Positions 17,988-26,986 of a stretch of DNA of 64,000 nt are shown piece by piece. The stretch covers positions 1-64,000 of the forward strand of contig NZ_AORV01000022.1 in NCBI RefSeq assembly GCF_000350485.1, in the 5' to 3' direction. Position 1 is the first letter of the stretch; every line of letters begins with the position of its first letter. This stretch comes from Ruminiclostridium cellobioparum subsp. termitidis CT1112. GTDB taxonomy: Bacteria > Bacillota > Clostridia > Acetivibrionales > DSM-1351. Below the pieces are notes generated by a model. It was not told the origin of the DNA, ran no database searches, and saw only the letters and a list, made by a program, of their open reading frames with translations. A program made the translations under genes and the position numbers.

Positions 17988-18953
17988 TCACACAATAAGA
18001 ATAATAATCAGTCTCAGCAGGCTGAGGACAGCTGCAGATATGACCGCAGTAGTGTACATAAGCCTGTTGGCTCTTGGTATGTCATCTATTTGAATATTCC
18101 TTATATTATCTCCGATGGTAGGCTTCTTTACAAGCTTACCGAAATAATATGCATCTCCGGCCAGCCGGACTTTCAGTGCACCTGCGCAAACAGCTTCAGT
18201 CCTGGCGCTGTTGGGACTGGAATGGTTTCTTCTGTCCCTTTTATAAATTCTAAAGGCATTTACAAAATCCAGCCTGTTCAGGAAACTTGCCAGGATCATT
18301 ACATATGCCGAAAATATAGCCGGTATGAAATTCATCACATCGTCAAGCCTTGCCGCAAACCTCCCGAAATAAAGATACTTTTCATTTTTGTACCCGATCA
18401 TTGAATCCAATGTGTTAACTGCCTTGTATAAAAAGCCCAGAGGGGCTCCCCAAATCATCAGAAATATCAACGGGGCCACAACCCCATCGGAAGTGTTTTC
18501 TGCAACGGTTTCAACAGCAGCTTTTGTAATTCCGTCCTCCGTCAGGTTTTCAGTGTCCCGTCCCACTATCCAGGAAAGGTATTTTCTTGCGTTGGGCAAA
18601 TCCCCGTTTTCAAGCTGATAATATACTCTCATGCTCTCTGTCCTCAGGCATTTTGTTGCCAATATCTGGTAGCAGAATATTGATGAAATGACAACTTCCA
18701 GCACTGGACTGAGCCTTGCTGCAAAATATAATACAGTAAACGGAACAGCGAAAGAAATGGCGGTTACCAGTATTGTCAATGCCATACCGCCAAGAAATTC
18801 ACCCTTTTGTGTGCCCGGCAGCAGCTTCCTTAGAAAACTTTCTCCTTTTGATATCATCCACCCAATAAACCTTACCGGATGGGGCAGCCACTGCGGGTCT
18901 CCGAATATTAAATCCAATATGAAACCGATAATGACGGCGATCAGTAAATTCAT
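17988..18953 (-). CDS. cbiB: Adenosylcobinamide-phosphate synthase
   Basis: A 321-residue integral membrane protein that condenses adenosylcobyric acid with the CobD product. The N-terminal D-L-I-F-G-D-P-Q-W-L-P-H-P-V-R-F-I-G and the E-N-T-S-D-G-V-V-A-P-L motif are diagnostic of CbiB, together with several hydrophobic segments and R-N-H-S-S-P-N-S-A-R-T-E-A. GAGG lies 9 bases before the ATG. Sits between cbiC and cobD, its functional partner. Confidence 0.95.
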   Translation of the reverse strand: MNLLIAVIIGFILDLIFGDPQWLPHPVRFIGWMISKGESFLRKLLPGTQKGEFLGGMALTILVTAISFAVPFTVLYFAARLSPVLEVVISSIFCYQILATKCLRTESMRVYYQLENGDLPNARKYLSWIVGRDTENLTEDGITKAAVETVAENTSDGVVAPLIFLMIWGAPLGFLYKAVNTLDSMIGYKNEKYLYFGRFAARLDDVMNFIPAIFSAYVMILASFLNRLDFVNAFRIYKRDRRNHSSPNSARTEAVCAGALKVRLAGDAYYFGKLVKKPTIGDNIRNIQIDDIPRANRLMYTTAVISAAVLSLLRLIIILIV

Positions 18954-19007
18954 TTGCCAGGACCTCTATGTGATATTTATTTAAACAAACTGTAAAATAC
19001 CATTTTA

Positions 19008-19637
19008 TCAGTTTTCTCTGGGTGATACCAGATACAATAATGCATTGACTATGGCAGCCGCCACATTGCTGCCGCCCTTTCTGCCCCTGGCAACAATATA
19101 CGGAATATCCAGCTGCAGGATCAGTTCCTTTGACTCGACAACATTGACAAAACCCACAGGAACGCCGATTATAAGCGCCGGAAGTATCCTTTCTTCCCTT
19201 ATCAGCTGTTCAAGTTCCATCAAAGCAGTGGGCGCATTACCGATAGCAAATATTAGAGGTTTCTTAATTTCAGCGGCTTTTCTCATTGAAACGGCTGCCC
19301 TTGTTATGCCCTGGTCTGCTGCCTTTTCTGCCACATCCTGGTCGGACATGAAGCACCTTACCTCACATCCGCATCTCTTTAGCGCCTCTTTATTTATTCC
19401 CGCCATAGCCATCTGCGTATCCGTAACAATACAAATTCCTTTCTTGATAGCGGCAATGGCCTTATCCATCGCATCCTTGGAAAAACATAAATTATCTGCA
19501 TACTCAAAATCAGCAGTTGTATGAATAACCCTCTTTATTACCGGTTCCTGCTGCCTGTCAAAAATCCTGCCGGCAAGTTCCCGGCTTATTATTTCAAAGC
19601 TTTTCATTTCAATTTCCATGGGTTTCATTATATTCAT
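19008..19637 (-). CDS. cbiC: Cobalt-precorrin-8 methylmutase
   Basis: A 209-residue enzyme that moves the C11 methyl group to C12, giving cobyrinic acid. Family marks visible: F-E-I-I at the N terminus, R-V-I-H-T-T-A-D-F-E-Y with the catalytic His, a C-I-V-T-D-T-Q-M segment, I-G-N-A-P-T-A-L, and the C-terminal G-V-P-V-G-F-V-N-V-V-E-S-K...R-G-R-K-G-G-S-N-V-A-A-A. The second ATG at 19628 has AGGG at better spacing (9) than the first, so the protein may be three residues shorter. Follows cbiP by 19 bases. Confidence 0.95.
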   Translation of the reverse strand: MNIMKPMEIEMKSFEIISRELAGRIFDRQQEPVIKRVIHTTADFEYADNLCFSKDAMDKAIAAIKKGICIVTDTQMAMAGINKEALKRCGCEVRCFMSDQDVAEKAADQGITRAAVSMRKAAEIKKPLIFAIGNAPTALMELEQLIREERILPALIIGVPVGFVNVVESKELILQLDIPYIVARGRKGGSNVAAAIVNALLYLVSPREN

Positions 19638-19656
19638 CCCTATACCTGTTGCCTTT

Positions 19657-21201
19657 CTATATGCCTTCCTCGATAATTCTGTATATATATTTCATATCCA
19701 ATGCCTGACGCAAGGCATCGGCAAGCAAATCGTACTGTCTTTCCTTATATTCATTTAGATTGAAGGTCTTATTTTTAACATATTTCAGTCCTTTTTCCCT
19801 CATCAGCGCATCTGCTATTTCAAAAAGCACATCCTCACTGTCAAAGATTCCATGTACATACGTTCCGTATACATTACCTCCATACATTCCGTCAGGCTTC
19901 ATCACTCCGTCAGTTTCAACAAGTCGGGAGAGATACGGTATGATATGGGGTTCACCGCTTTTGCCGCCCCTGCCCCCTGCTCCCTCCGTCAAACAGGTCT
20001 GGCCCATATGTATTTCATAACCCTGGAAGGTCTTCCCTGTCAATCCTTTAAATATCCCCTTGACATCTGCAAAAGTTCCTGTGACTCTCGATCTGGTTTT
20101 CTGATGTTCAAATACAGTCTTTGCTTTCAGCAGACCCATGCCGCGGATTTCGCCTCCCTGTTCAACACCGTACGGGTCGGAGATGGTGTCGCACAGCATT
20201 TGATAACCCCCGCAGATGCCTATTACCGGCTTATTTTGGGCAGCATGCTTTAGGATACTTGACTCCATTCCGTTCTCCCTCATCCATTTTAAATCAGCTA
20301 TGGTGTTCTTACTGCCTGGTATAATTATCAAATCGGGGCTGCCAAGTTCACCGACACTTGCCGCATATCTCACAGATGCACATTCTATATGTTCCAGAGA
20401 GTTAAAATCGGTAAAATTTGAGATTCTCGGCAGTCTGATAACTGCAATGTCAATAAGTCCGGGGGATTGACGGTTTTTGAACCTCTCAGTGAGGCTGTCC
20501 TCATCATCTATATCAACCGAAAGATAAGGCACGACACCTATCACAGGTATATGTATGAGTTCCTCCAGCATATCCAGGCCAGGTCTGAGGATTTCCGGAT
20601 CACCTCTGAATTTATTTATTATGGTCCCCTTTACATACTTTCTTTCCGATTCGTCCAGCAGCATAACCGTGCCGAACAAGGAGGCAAACACGCCTCCCCT
20701 GTCTATGTCACCTGCAATCAACACAGGGGCCTTCACCATCTGAGCCATACCCATATTGACAATATCCGCCTGTTTCAGATTAATTTCCGCAGGACTGCCC
20801 GCTCCTTCGATCACAATTATGTCATTTTCCCGGGAAAGGCTTTCATAAGCCTCCATTATACCGGGTATCAGCTGTTGTTTATATTTAAAGTACTCGGCGG
20901 CAGCCATGTTTCCTATGGGGCTGCCGTTTACTATTACCTGTGAGCCCTTGTCACTGGTGGGTTTAAGTAAAATAGGATTCATCCTTATATCAGGAGCCTT
21001 TTTTGCAGCTTCTGCCTGGACCACCTGGGCCCGGCCCATTTCATATCCGTCGGCAGTGATAAATGAGTTCAGAGCCATATTCTGAGACTTGAAGGGCGCC
21101 ACCCTGTAGCCATCCTGTACGAATATACGGCACAATCCCGCCACCAGCAGGCTTTTTCCCGCATTCGACATTGTGCCTTGAATCATTAGTGACTTCGTCA
21201 T
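19657..21201 (-). CDS. cbiP: Cobyric acid synthase
   Basis: This 514-residue glutamine amidotransferase amidates the b, d, e and g carboxyls of adenosylcobyrinic acid a,c-diamide. The N-terminal dethiobiotin-synthetase-like ATPase domain has [12 protein letters not shown] and [10 protein letters not shown]; the C-terminal class I-type GATase domain has [11 protein letters not shown] with the nucleophile Cys and the late G-T-Y-V-H-G-I-F-D His. AGGA precedes the start. Sits between cbiA and cbiC. Confidence 0.96.
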   Translation of the reverse strand: MTKSLMIQGTMSNAGKSLLVAGLCRIFVQDGYRVAPFKSQNMALNSFITADGYEMGRAQVVQAEAAKKAPDIRMNPILLKPTSDKGSQVIVNGSPIGNMAAAEYFKYKQQLIPGIMEAYESLSRENDIIVIEGAGSPAEINLKQADIVNMGMAQMVKAPVLIAGDIDRGGVFASLFGTVMLLDESERKYVKGTIINKFRGDPEILRPGLDMLEELIHIPVIGVVPYLSVDIDDEDSLTERFKNRQSPGLIDIAVIRLPRISNFTDFNSLEHIECASVRYAASVGELGSPDLIIIPGSKNTIADLKWMRENGMESSILKHAAQNKPVIGICGGYQMLCDTISDPYGVEQGGEIRGMGLLKAKTVFEHQKTRSRVTGTFADVKGIFKGLTGKTFQGYEIHMGQTCLTEGAGGRGGKSGEPHIIPYLSRLVETDGVMKPDGMYGGNVYGTYVHGIFDSEDVLFEIADALMREKGLKYVKNKTFNLNEYKERQYDLLADALRQALDMKYIYRIIEEGI

Positions 21202-21269
21202 AACTTTATCCTTATCCTTTTACTTCACTTTACTTTATTTCTGGAATCTTTAAATCTATCTTTAAGAGC

Positions 21270-22649
21270 TTAAATATTTTCAGCTCTTGATTTTCCATAT
21301 TCACTGCATTTTTGCACAAAATTTTCAGCAAACCTGATATTCCCGTAAAAATGCATATGGGGATATCCCGCGGCTACGGTTTCATCTGCAAAAATGCATT
21401 CCCATTTTCTCTTTCCGTCAGGTTTGAGAGCCTCAAAAGTACTGCCGTTATTGTCACTGTCACTGTAATGGAATTCATGGGCATTGATGCTTTCCCCCTT
21501 CCTGCACAGCAGATTGTCGGTCTTTGCTTTGAGTGTGACATATCCGAATCTTGACAGCCTGTCCTGCATAAAGCTCTTGCCCTTCAAAGCCCCGACCATT
21601 GGATAACTGTCCTTACCGGCGTCAGTGATAGACTTCTGCAGATACATAAACCCTCCGCATTCGGCGTAGACGGGCATTTTCTTTTCTATTGCCCATTTTA
21701 TGCTTGAGAGCATGCTCTTGTTCTCACTCAGCTCTTGTGTATATAATTCCGGGTACCCGCCCCCAAGGATCAGTCCATGGGCATTTTCCGGAATGGCTTC
21801 ATCCTTTAGCGGTGAAAACAAGGTTAGTTTCGCGCCCAGTTGCTCAAGCAGCTCAAGGCTGTCCCTGTAGTAAAAGCAAAAGGCTCTGTCCATGGCCACT
21901 GCTATATTACAGCTGCAGCTCCGGTGTACCTCCATAGGGTCATATTGGATGGACCGCGCTGTCTGTGACAGCTGCAGCAGTCCGTCAATATCAATATACT
22001 TCCCGGCATTCTCAGCCATAAGCTCCAGCTTTAGCTTTATATCCTCTATTTCACCCGAAGTTACCAGACCGAGATGTCTGCTCTCAATAACGGCTTCCGG
22101 CAATGCCGGTAAAAATCCGTAAACCCTGATTCCGGTTTTCTCCTCAATTATTGGTTTATACATCTCATATAGGGCAGGAGTTACAGAGTTTATTACTACT
22201 CCTTTTATGTGATTTTCAGGCATAAAATCCCTAAACCCGTTGATAATAGCTGCAATGGACAGCGACATCCCTTTCGGGTTGACCACAAGAATGACCGGAG
22301 CACCGGTAAGCCTTGCCACAGTGTATGTTGAATGACTGCCGTCACCGCCCGGCCCGTCATAAAAGCCCATTACCCCTTCAATAACCGATATCCGGGCCCC
22401 CTTTGCATTTTTTGCATAAAGACACTTTACATTGTTTTCCCCGCACAGGAAGGTATCAAGATTGCCTGAACCGGTACCTATTATTTCAGAGTGGAACATG
22501 GGATCGATATAATCCGGCCCGCACTTAAAGGCTGCCGTCTTTATGCCTCTGTTAATCAGTGCTTTCAAAATACTGCAGGTAACGGTGGTCTTTCCGCAGC
22601 CACTCCCTGTTCCCGCAAAAAGTATGGCATTAAATTTGCCTGTTTCCAT
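21270..22649 (-). CDS. cbiA: Cobyrinic acid a,c-diamide synthase
   Basis: A roughly 460-residue amidotransferase that amidates the a and c carboxyls of cobyrinic acid. N-terminal ATPase domain with A-G-T-G-S-G-C-G-K-T-T and E-G-V-M-G-F-Y-D-G; C-terminal GATase with P-V-Y-A-E-C-G-G-F-M-Y-L carrying the nucleophile Cys and the E-F-H-Y-S segment. Start 22649 is preferred because GGGGGG lies 5 bases upstream; an alternative ATG at 22661 overlaps the upstream stop (TAATG) and would add four residues. Confidence 0.95.
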   Translation of the reverse strand: METGKFNAILFAGTGSGCGKTTVTCSILKALINRGIKTAAFKCGPDYIDPMFHSEIIGTGSGNLDTFLCGENNVKCLYAKNAKGARISVIEGVMGFYDGPGGDGSHSTYTVARLTGAPVILVVNPKGMSLSIAAIINGFRDFMPENHIKGVVINSVTPALYEMYKPIIEEKTGIRVYGFLPALPEAVIESRHLGLVTSGEIEDIKLKLELMAENAGKYIDIDGLLQLSQTARSIQYDPMEVHRSCSCNIAVAMDRAFCFYYRDSLELLEQLGAKLTLFSPLKDEAIPENAHGLILGGGYPELYTQELSENKSMLSSIKWAIEKKMPVYAECGGFMYLQKSITDAGKDSYPMVGALKGKSFMQDRLSRFGYVTLKAKTDNLLCRKGESINAHEFHYSDSDNNGSTFEALKPDGKRKWECIFADETVAAGYPHMHFYGNIRFAENFVQKCSEYGKSRAENI

Positions 22650-22660
22650 GTTTCCCCCCA

Positions 22661-23860
22661 TTACTGCCTGCTTTTCCCCGAAATAACATATACGGGATTG
22701 TTGGCGATCATCATGTGGTAATTTCCTGCTTTTTTGGCTACAGCTGAATTAATGCACACAATTTCTGTAGCAAGACCATGCTTTTCAAAGGTGCTAACCG
22801 CATCATTAAGGCTTTCAAGGCTAATTGTATTTGCAACTATGTCCACCTGGGGATTTTTAACCCGCAATTCCCGGACAATTTTATCCATATTGCCGCTGCT
22901 TCCGCCTATAAAAGCCTTGTTTGGGCGTGGAATTCCGGCAAATACACCCGGGGCAGTCCCTGGAACTACCGTTACATTGAATGCACCCAGTTTTTCACGA
23001 TTCCTGTTTATAAGCTCCAGTGCGGCATCATTTTTTTCTATGGCAAAAACACTGCCGTTATATGCTTTTCTGGCCATCTCAATTGCCACTGAACCCGTAC
23101 CGGCTCCAATGTCGTAAACTACGTCATCCGGTTCAACAGCCAGCTTTGACAGCGTTACGGCGCGTATTTCCTCCTTGGTCATGGGTACTTCTCCTCTGAC
23201 AAAATCCCTGTCATACAATGGAATATGGCAATTGATAAAATCCGGATTTTCCAGCAGCAATACCGAAAGGTCCTCAAAGGTGTTCCCGGCCAGTTCTTTT
23301 ACCGTTCCCCTGACAATACGTTCATTTTCCATTGACAGGTTCTCTCCAGCAACTGCTTTGATGTGGGACATACCTGCTTCCATCAGGCTTTTACATATCA
23401 GATGGGCTTTATTGTCCCCGCCTGTAAGAACGAATACCTTACGGTTGTAGGAAATTGTTCCGGCTATGGAGCCCTGCCTTCCGTGAAGACTTACTGTCTT
23501 AATGTCCTCATAGCTTATCCCCTCTTTGGCACAAAAGTACTGCAAACTGCTGATACCGCAGACAATTTCCATGTCTGCCATACCCTCCAGCCTTTGCTGC
23601 AAGCTTCCTGCAACACTGAAGAAACCTGTATCCCCGGATACCAGCAGCCCTATGTTTACGCCGTCCGAGGTTTCCAGGACCGAAGGGATATCCTGAATCC
23701 TGCACTCCTCAATATTTGCCGCCATACCAGACAAAATTGTTTTATGTCTATGTGTTGTGCTGTATATCCGGTCACAGCTTTTTAATACCTGCAGGGCCCT
23801 TTCTGTCAACAGTTCCCGGGCTCCGGGCCCGGAACCTATTATATATAGCTTCTTTTTCAT
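22661..23860 (-). CDS. cbiET: Fused cobalt-precorrin-7 C5-methyltransferase / cobalt-precorrin-6B C15-methyltransferase (decarboxylating)
   Basis: A 399-residue fusion. Residues about 1-205 are a tetrapyrrole methylase domain (CbiE), opening I-I-G-S-G-P-G-A-R-E-L and containing V-S-G-D-T-G-F-F-S. Residues about 210-395 are a class I SAM methyltransferase (CbiT) with V-V-Y-D-I-G-A-G-T-G-S-V-A-I-E-M-A as motif I and F-I-G-G-S-S-G-N later. Corresponds to CobL of the aerobic pathway and to separate CbiE and CbiT in Salmonella; fusion is common. The start overlaps the cbiX stop by 4 bases. Confidence 0.95.
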   Translation of the reverse strand: MKKKLYIIGSGPGARELLTERALQVLKSCDRIYSTTHRHKTILSGMAANIEECRIQDIPSVLETSDGVNIGLLVSGDTGFFSVAGSLQQRLEGMADMEIVCGISSLQYFCAKEGISYEDIKTVSLHGRQGSIAGTISYNRKVFVLTGGDNKAHLICKSLMEAGMSHIKAVAGENLSMENERIVRGTVKELAGNTFEDLSVLLLENPDFINCHIPLYDRDFVRGEVPMTKEEIRAVTLSKLAVEPDDVVYDIGAGTGSVAIEMARKAYNGSVFAIEKNDAALELINRNREKLGAFNVTVVPGTAPGVFAGIPRPNKAFIGGSSGNMDKIVRELRVKNPQVDIVANTISLESLNDAVSTFEKHGLATEIVCINSAVAKKAGNYHMMIANNPVYVISGKSRQ

Positions 23861-24219
23861 AGCACCTCTCTGATACGGTCGGCAAGAATTCCGGCCAGCC
23901 TGGGATCAGATCCCAGGGTACTGCCCAGGGAAATTTTCACTTCGGGATGTTTTGTCTGATATTCATGTATTTCTCCCGGTACATCCTCCCTTATATGAAT
24001 ACCTTCAAAAAGGAAATAGGGTATTACAACTATCTCATCGGCACCCTTTTCGATCAGCGTATCCAGTCCGTTTTCCAGATTTACCTCACAGAACTCCATA
24101 TATGCTGTTTCAATCATGACTTCCGGCAGCTGGGCTTTTGTCATTTCAGTAACCCGCTCAAGGGTTTCCTGTGTTGTTTTTTCTCTGCTTCCGTGAGCCA
24201 GTATCAATATTGCTTTCAT
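23857..24219 (-). CDS. cbiX: Sirohydrochlorin cobaltochelatase, short single-domain type
   Basis: A 120-residue chelatase that inserts cobalt into sirohydrochlorin. L-I-L-A-H-G-S-R-E carries active-site His9 and F-L-F-E-G-I-H-I-R-E-D carries His75. Its size is half that of CbiK or two-domain CbiX, fitting the short homodimeric CbiX type. Start 24219 is chosen because GGGAGG lies 6 bases upstream; the longer frame from 24267 would start inside the repeated leader element. The 3' end overlaps cbiET by 4 bases. Could in principle also load nickel or iron, but the operon argues for cobalt. Confidence 0.9.
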   Translation of the reverse strand: MKAILILAHGSREKTTQETLERVTEMTKAQLPEVMIETAYMEFCEVNLENGLDTLIEKGADEIVVIPYFLFEGIHIREDVPGEIHEYQTKHPEVKISLGSTLGSDPRLAGILADRIREVL

Positions 24220-24300
24220 AATTGACCTCCCAAACCATTTATGGCTTTGAGCCGCAATAGCGGCCATAAATCGTAATGAATTTTGTTTTATTGCAATACG
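24220..24300 (-). repeat. Leader repeat copy C (cbiJ-cbiX gap)
   Basis: Contains inverted arms ATTTATGGC (24237-24245) and GCCATAAAT (24263-24271), plus GAGCCGC...GCGGCC and GTAATGA (24249-24279) that match the sbcC leader (37245-37274) with a few changes. It ends at the cbiX ribosome site. Unlike copies A and B it lacks the 40-bp shared block. Confidence 0.55.
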
Positions 24301-24303
24301 TGT

Positions 24304-25068
24304 CTATTCATGCAGCTTTATACCTGTTTTTTGGGCCAGGTATGGTTTTAACTGTTCAAGGGTCAAGCCCTGTGGCCCAGAGGGCCTCTCTATGAGAATC
24401 ACTGTTACACCGGCAGCCCGGGCTGCCGATATTTTCTCCTCATAGCCGCCGGCGGTTCCGGTATCCTTGGTAACCATAAACCTTGCATCTATTTGTTTTA
24501 GCATTGCCAGATTCATATCATGTGAAAAAGGTCCCTGCATGCAGATAAGGTTTTTTCCCTTATAGCCCAGTTTCACACATTTATCAACCACTTCAGGAGC
24601 CGGAAGAACTCTGGCATACAGTCTTTTCTGAAAATCTCCCACAGCCGTAAAAGCGTCTAATTCCTTGCTGCCTGTTGTAAGAAGGACATTTCCCTCAACA
24701 GTATTCAAAAATTCCGCTGCTGCCCTTGTATCCTCCACAGTAACGACATTACCGGTATTTATAGAGGGTCTGAGTAACCGGATGTATTCCATGCCGGAAT
24801 TTAAACATGCAGCCTTAATATTTTTTGTAACTGCTTCCGCATATGGATGGGTTGCATCAACTACAAAGGAATAGTCCTTTAAAAGTTCTTCCATCTGCTC
24901 CTGTGACAGTCTGCCTGTCCTGATCTCAACCCCTTCGTTAAAGGGCATCACCATCCGGCCATATTCCGTGGCAACACAGGCAGTGACAGCTATCTTATTA
25001 CTGGCCAGAAATTCAGTAATTTCCCTTCCCTCGGTAGTTCCTGCAAAAACCAGTACCCTCAATTGCAT
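24304..25068 (-). CDS. cbiJ: Cobalt-precorrin-6A reductase
   Basis: An approximately 254-residue reductase (CbiJ/CobK family) that reduces the macrocycle with NAD(P)H. It opens R-V-L-V-F-A-G-T-T-E-G-R-E, the diagnostic nucleotide-binding motif; D-A-T-H-P-Y-A and L-L-T-T-G-S-K-E-L follow, with T-K-D-T-G near the end. Start 25068 has AGGA 9 bases upstream; an in-frame ATG at 25092 would add eight residues and is not excluded. Lies between cbiH and cbiX. Confidence 0.92.
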   Translation of the reverse strand: MQLRVLVFAGTTEGREITEFLASNKIAVTACVATEYGRMVMPFNEGVEIRTGRLSQEQMEELLKDYSFVVDATHPYAEAVTKNIKAACLNSGMEYIRLLRPSINTGNVVTVEDTRAAAEFLNTVEGNVLLTTGSKELDAFTAVGDFQKRLYARVLPAPEVVDKCVKLGYKGKNLICMQGPFSHDMNLAMLKQIDARFMVTKDTGTAGGYEEKISAARAAGVTVILIERPSGPQGLTLEQLKPYLAQKTGIKLHE

Positions 25069-25169
25069 CCCTTCGTTTCCTGATATTGTCATAGCTTACT
25101 TCTGAAAAATAATGCGTTGTGCCGGCTAAGCTGGCGCTCAACTTCTCAGTTGGATAATATGCTGATTTG

Positions 25170-25187
25170 CCGGTACGCGAGTACCGG
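25170..25187 (-). other. Small perfect hairpin between cbiH and cbiJ
   Basis: CCGGTAC (25170-25176), four-base loop, GTACCGG (25181-25187), directly after the cbiH stop. No U-tract. One of several intercistronic hairpins in the operon; may mark processing or stabilise 3' ends. Confidence 0.55.
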
Positions 25188-25198
25188 TTAATATAATT

Positions 25199-25930
25199 CT
25201 ATACCCTGTATCCTCTGGAAGTGACAAGCCTGTTATTTATCACCCTTGTATTACTGTTTCCTATAATCACCGTCGTAAACATATCCACCTGCTCTGCTGC
25301 CAGTTCTTCAAGTGTAAGGATTTTACTCTCCTGTCCTTCGCGCCCGATATTTTTCACATATCCGCAAGGCGTGCTGCTGCTTATCTCTGACATGATTATT
25401 TCACATGCCTTTCTGAGATAATCTCCTCGCCTCCTGCTTGAAGGATTGTATATGCATATGGCAAAACCAGCCCGGGCTGCAAGCCTTAACCTGATTTCTA
25501 TATCCTCCCACCGGGTCAGCAAATCGCTGAGAGATATAACTGCAAAATCATTTGTCAGGGGTGCTCCCAGCACAGCTGCCGCAGATGCAGCAGCCGTTAT
25601 TCCCGGAATTATCTCCACCTGTATTTCAAGGTTTCCATATGCTTCAAGCACCTCATATATGAGCCCTGCCATTCCATAAATTCCGGCATCTCCGCTTGAT
25701 ATGACTGCAACCTTTTTCCCCGTGGAAGCTGTCTCTACAGCGTATTTGCAGCGTTCAACCTCCCCTTTCATCGGTGTTGAAAAAGTTTCCTTATCCGGAA
25801 CCAGATGCTTTATCAAATCAATATATACCTGATACCCAACGATTAAATCACTGTCATTTAATGCTTTCAGGGCTTTTCCCGTCAGCTGTGACGCCTCTCC
25901 CGGCCCTGTCCCTATAACATATATTTTCAA
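25199..25930 (-). CDS. cbiH: Cobalt-precorrin-3 C17-methyltransferase
   Basis: An approximately 243-residue tetrapyrrole methylase that methylates C17 and drives ring contraction. Opens K-I-Y-V-I-G-T-G-P-G-E; V-I-S-S-G-D-A-G-I-Y-G-M-A-G, P-G-I-T-A-A-A-S-A-A-A and C-I-Y-N-P-S-S-R-R-R are CbiH/CobJ landmarks. A TTG at 25930 is the likely start: AGGAGGTC ends just before it, whereas the upstream in-frame ATG 25945 puts that ribosome site inside the coding sequence. CbiG is encoded two genes upstream. Confidence 0.93.
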   Translation of the reverse strand: MKIYVIGTGPGEASQLTGKALKALNDSDLIVGYQVYIDLIKHLVPDKETFSTPMKGEVERCKYAVETASTGKKVAVISSGDAGIYGMAGLIYEVLEAYGNLEIQVEIIPGITAAASAAAVLGAPLTNDFAVISLSDLLTRWEDIEIRLRLAARAGFAICIYNPSSRRRGDYLRKACEIIMSEISSSTPCGYVKNIGREGQESKILTLEELAAEQVDMFTTVIIGNSNTRVINNRLVTSRGYRV

Positions 25931-25960
25931 GTTGACCTCCTGCATGATTTGCTGTGTGGA

Positions 25961-26986
25961 TTAATACATTTCATTTCCGGACACAATTTCCTGTATTGGC
26001 TTCTGTGTATAGCTCTTCCATTTCAGATACCTGAGCAGGTGCTCCTGGATGATCTGCTTTATTTCTCCTATTTCCTTCAAATTGGACTTCTCATAATCGG
26101 AACAAAAGTCATCCAGATTGAAGCTCTCAATCCCCGTTATCCCTTTAATATCCGGGTCAATATCTCTTGGCAGTGCCAGATCCACAAAAAATGCAGGTTT
26201 TCTCTCAAGCCTCCTCACCATGTCACAGGTTATTGTGTAATGAGGACTCAGGGTGGCACTTATGACAATATCCGAATTTGGCATAAACCCGGCTCTTTCG
26301 TCATAGGCTATGGTCTTGCAGCCAAAAGGGACAATTGTGTCACCATACTTGTATTTCCGAAGGGTCACTGTTACCTCCGCTCCTCTTTCAAGCAGTTCCC
26401 TGCAGCACAACCTTCCTGTTTCGCCATTGCCTATAACAAGTACCTTCTTTTTATCCAGCTTGTATTTTGCTGCAAGAAAGTTAACTGCACTTTCAGCGGC
26501 AGATCCCGGAACAGCCTTTACTCTGACCGTGGTCTTTGCTTTTTTGGCCGCTGTAACCGCAAGTCTGAAAATAGTCTCAAGCGCCGAATCGGTGGCTTTT
26601 TCCTCCCGGGCGGTCTGCACAGCGTTTCCAACCTGGGTTATGATCTGGTCTTCGCAAAGTACCATTGATTCCAGCCCGCAGGCCACCTCCATCAAATGTA
26701 AGATTGCATCATTGTCATATTTAATATTAAATATATTTGAATCAATTCTTTCTCCTGCATCTGAATATTTGCATAAAAGCTGCACAGGATCCGTTCCGGA
26801 AGCATTCTGAGAAGATATGTAAAGCTCGGTCCTGTTACAGGTTGATAACAGAACTGCACCTGAAATGTTCCGGTCCCGTACAATATCTTTCAGTATTTCT
26901 CTTATCCTTCCCGCAGTAAAACTGAATTTCTCACGGACATTTATATCTGCCGATTTATGATCCAAATATGCCAGTATTATCCTCAA
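25961..26986 (-). CDS. hemA: Glutamyl-tRNA reductase, short form
   Basis: This 341-residue enzyme reduces glutamyl-tRNA to glutamate-1-semialdehyde, the first committed step to tetrapyrroles. The N-terminal catalytic domain has L-L-S-T-C-N-R-T-E-L-Y with catalytic Cys50 and the G-L-E-S-M-V-L-C-E-D-Q-I loop. The NADPH domain has V-L-V-I-G-N-G-E-T-G-R near residue 178. The usual family length is about 400-450; here the protein stops after a short helix following the NADPH domain, so most of the C-terminal dimerisation domain is missing. The N terminus begins normally. The 5' end overlaps cbiG by 32 bases. No hemL, B, C or D adjoins it; its place in the operon puts precursor supply under the B12 riboswitch. 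Confidence 0.9.
   Translation of the reverse strand: MRIILAYLDHKSADINVREKFSFTAGRIREILKDIVRDRNISGAVLLSTCNRTELYISSQNASGTDPVQLLCKYSDAGERIDSNIFNIKYDNDAILHLMEVACGLESMVLCEDQIITQVGNAVQTAREEKATDSALETIFRLAVTAAKKAKTTVRVKAVPGSAAESAVNFLAAKYKLDKKKVLVIGNGETGRLCCRELLERGAEVTVTLRKYKYGDTIVPFGCKTIAYDERAGFMPNSDIVISATLSPHYTITCDMVRRLERKPAFFVDLALPRDIDPDIKGITGIESFNLDDFCSDYEKSNLKEIGEIKQIIQEHLLRYLKWKSYTQKPIQEIVSGNEMY

Noticed and set aside
24220-24267. Longer CbiX start at 24267
   Set aside because: Would translate the leader repeat; the family motif L-I-L-A-H-G-S begins right after the ATG at 24219, which has a good ribosome site.
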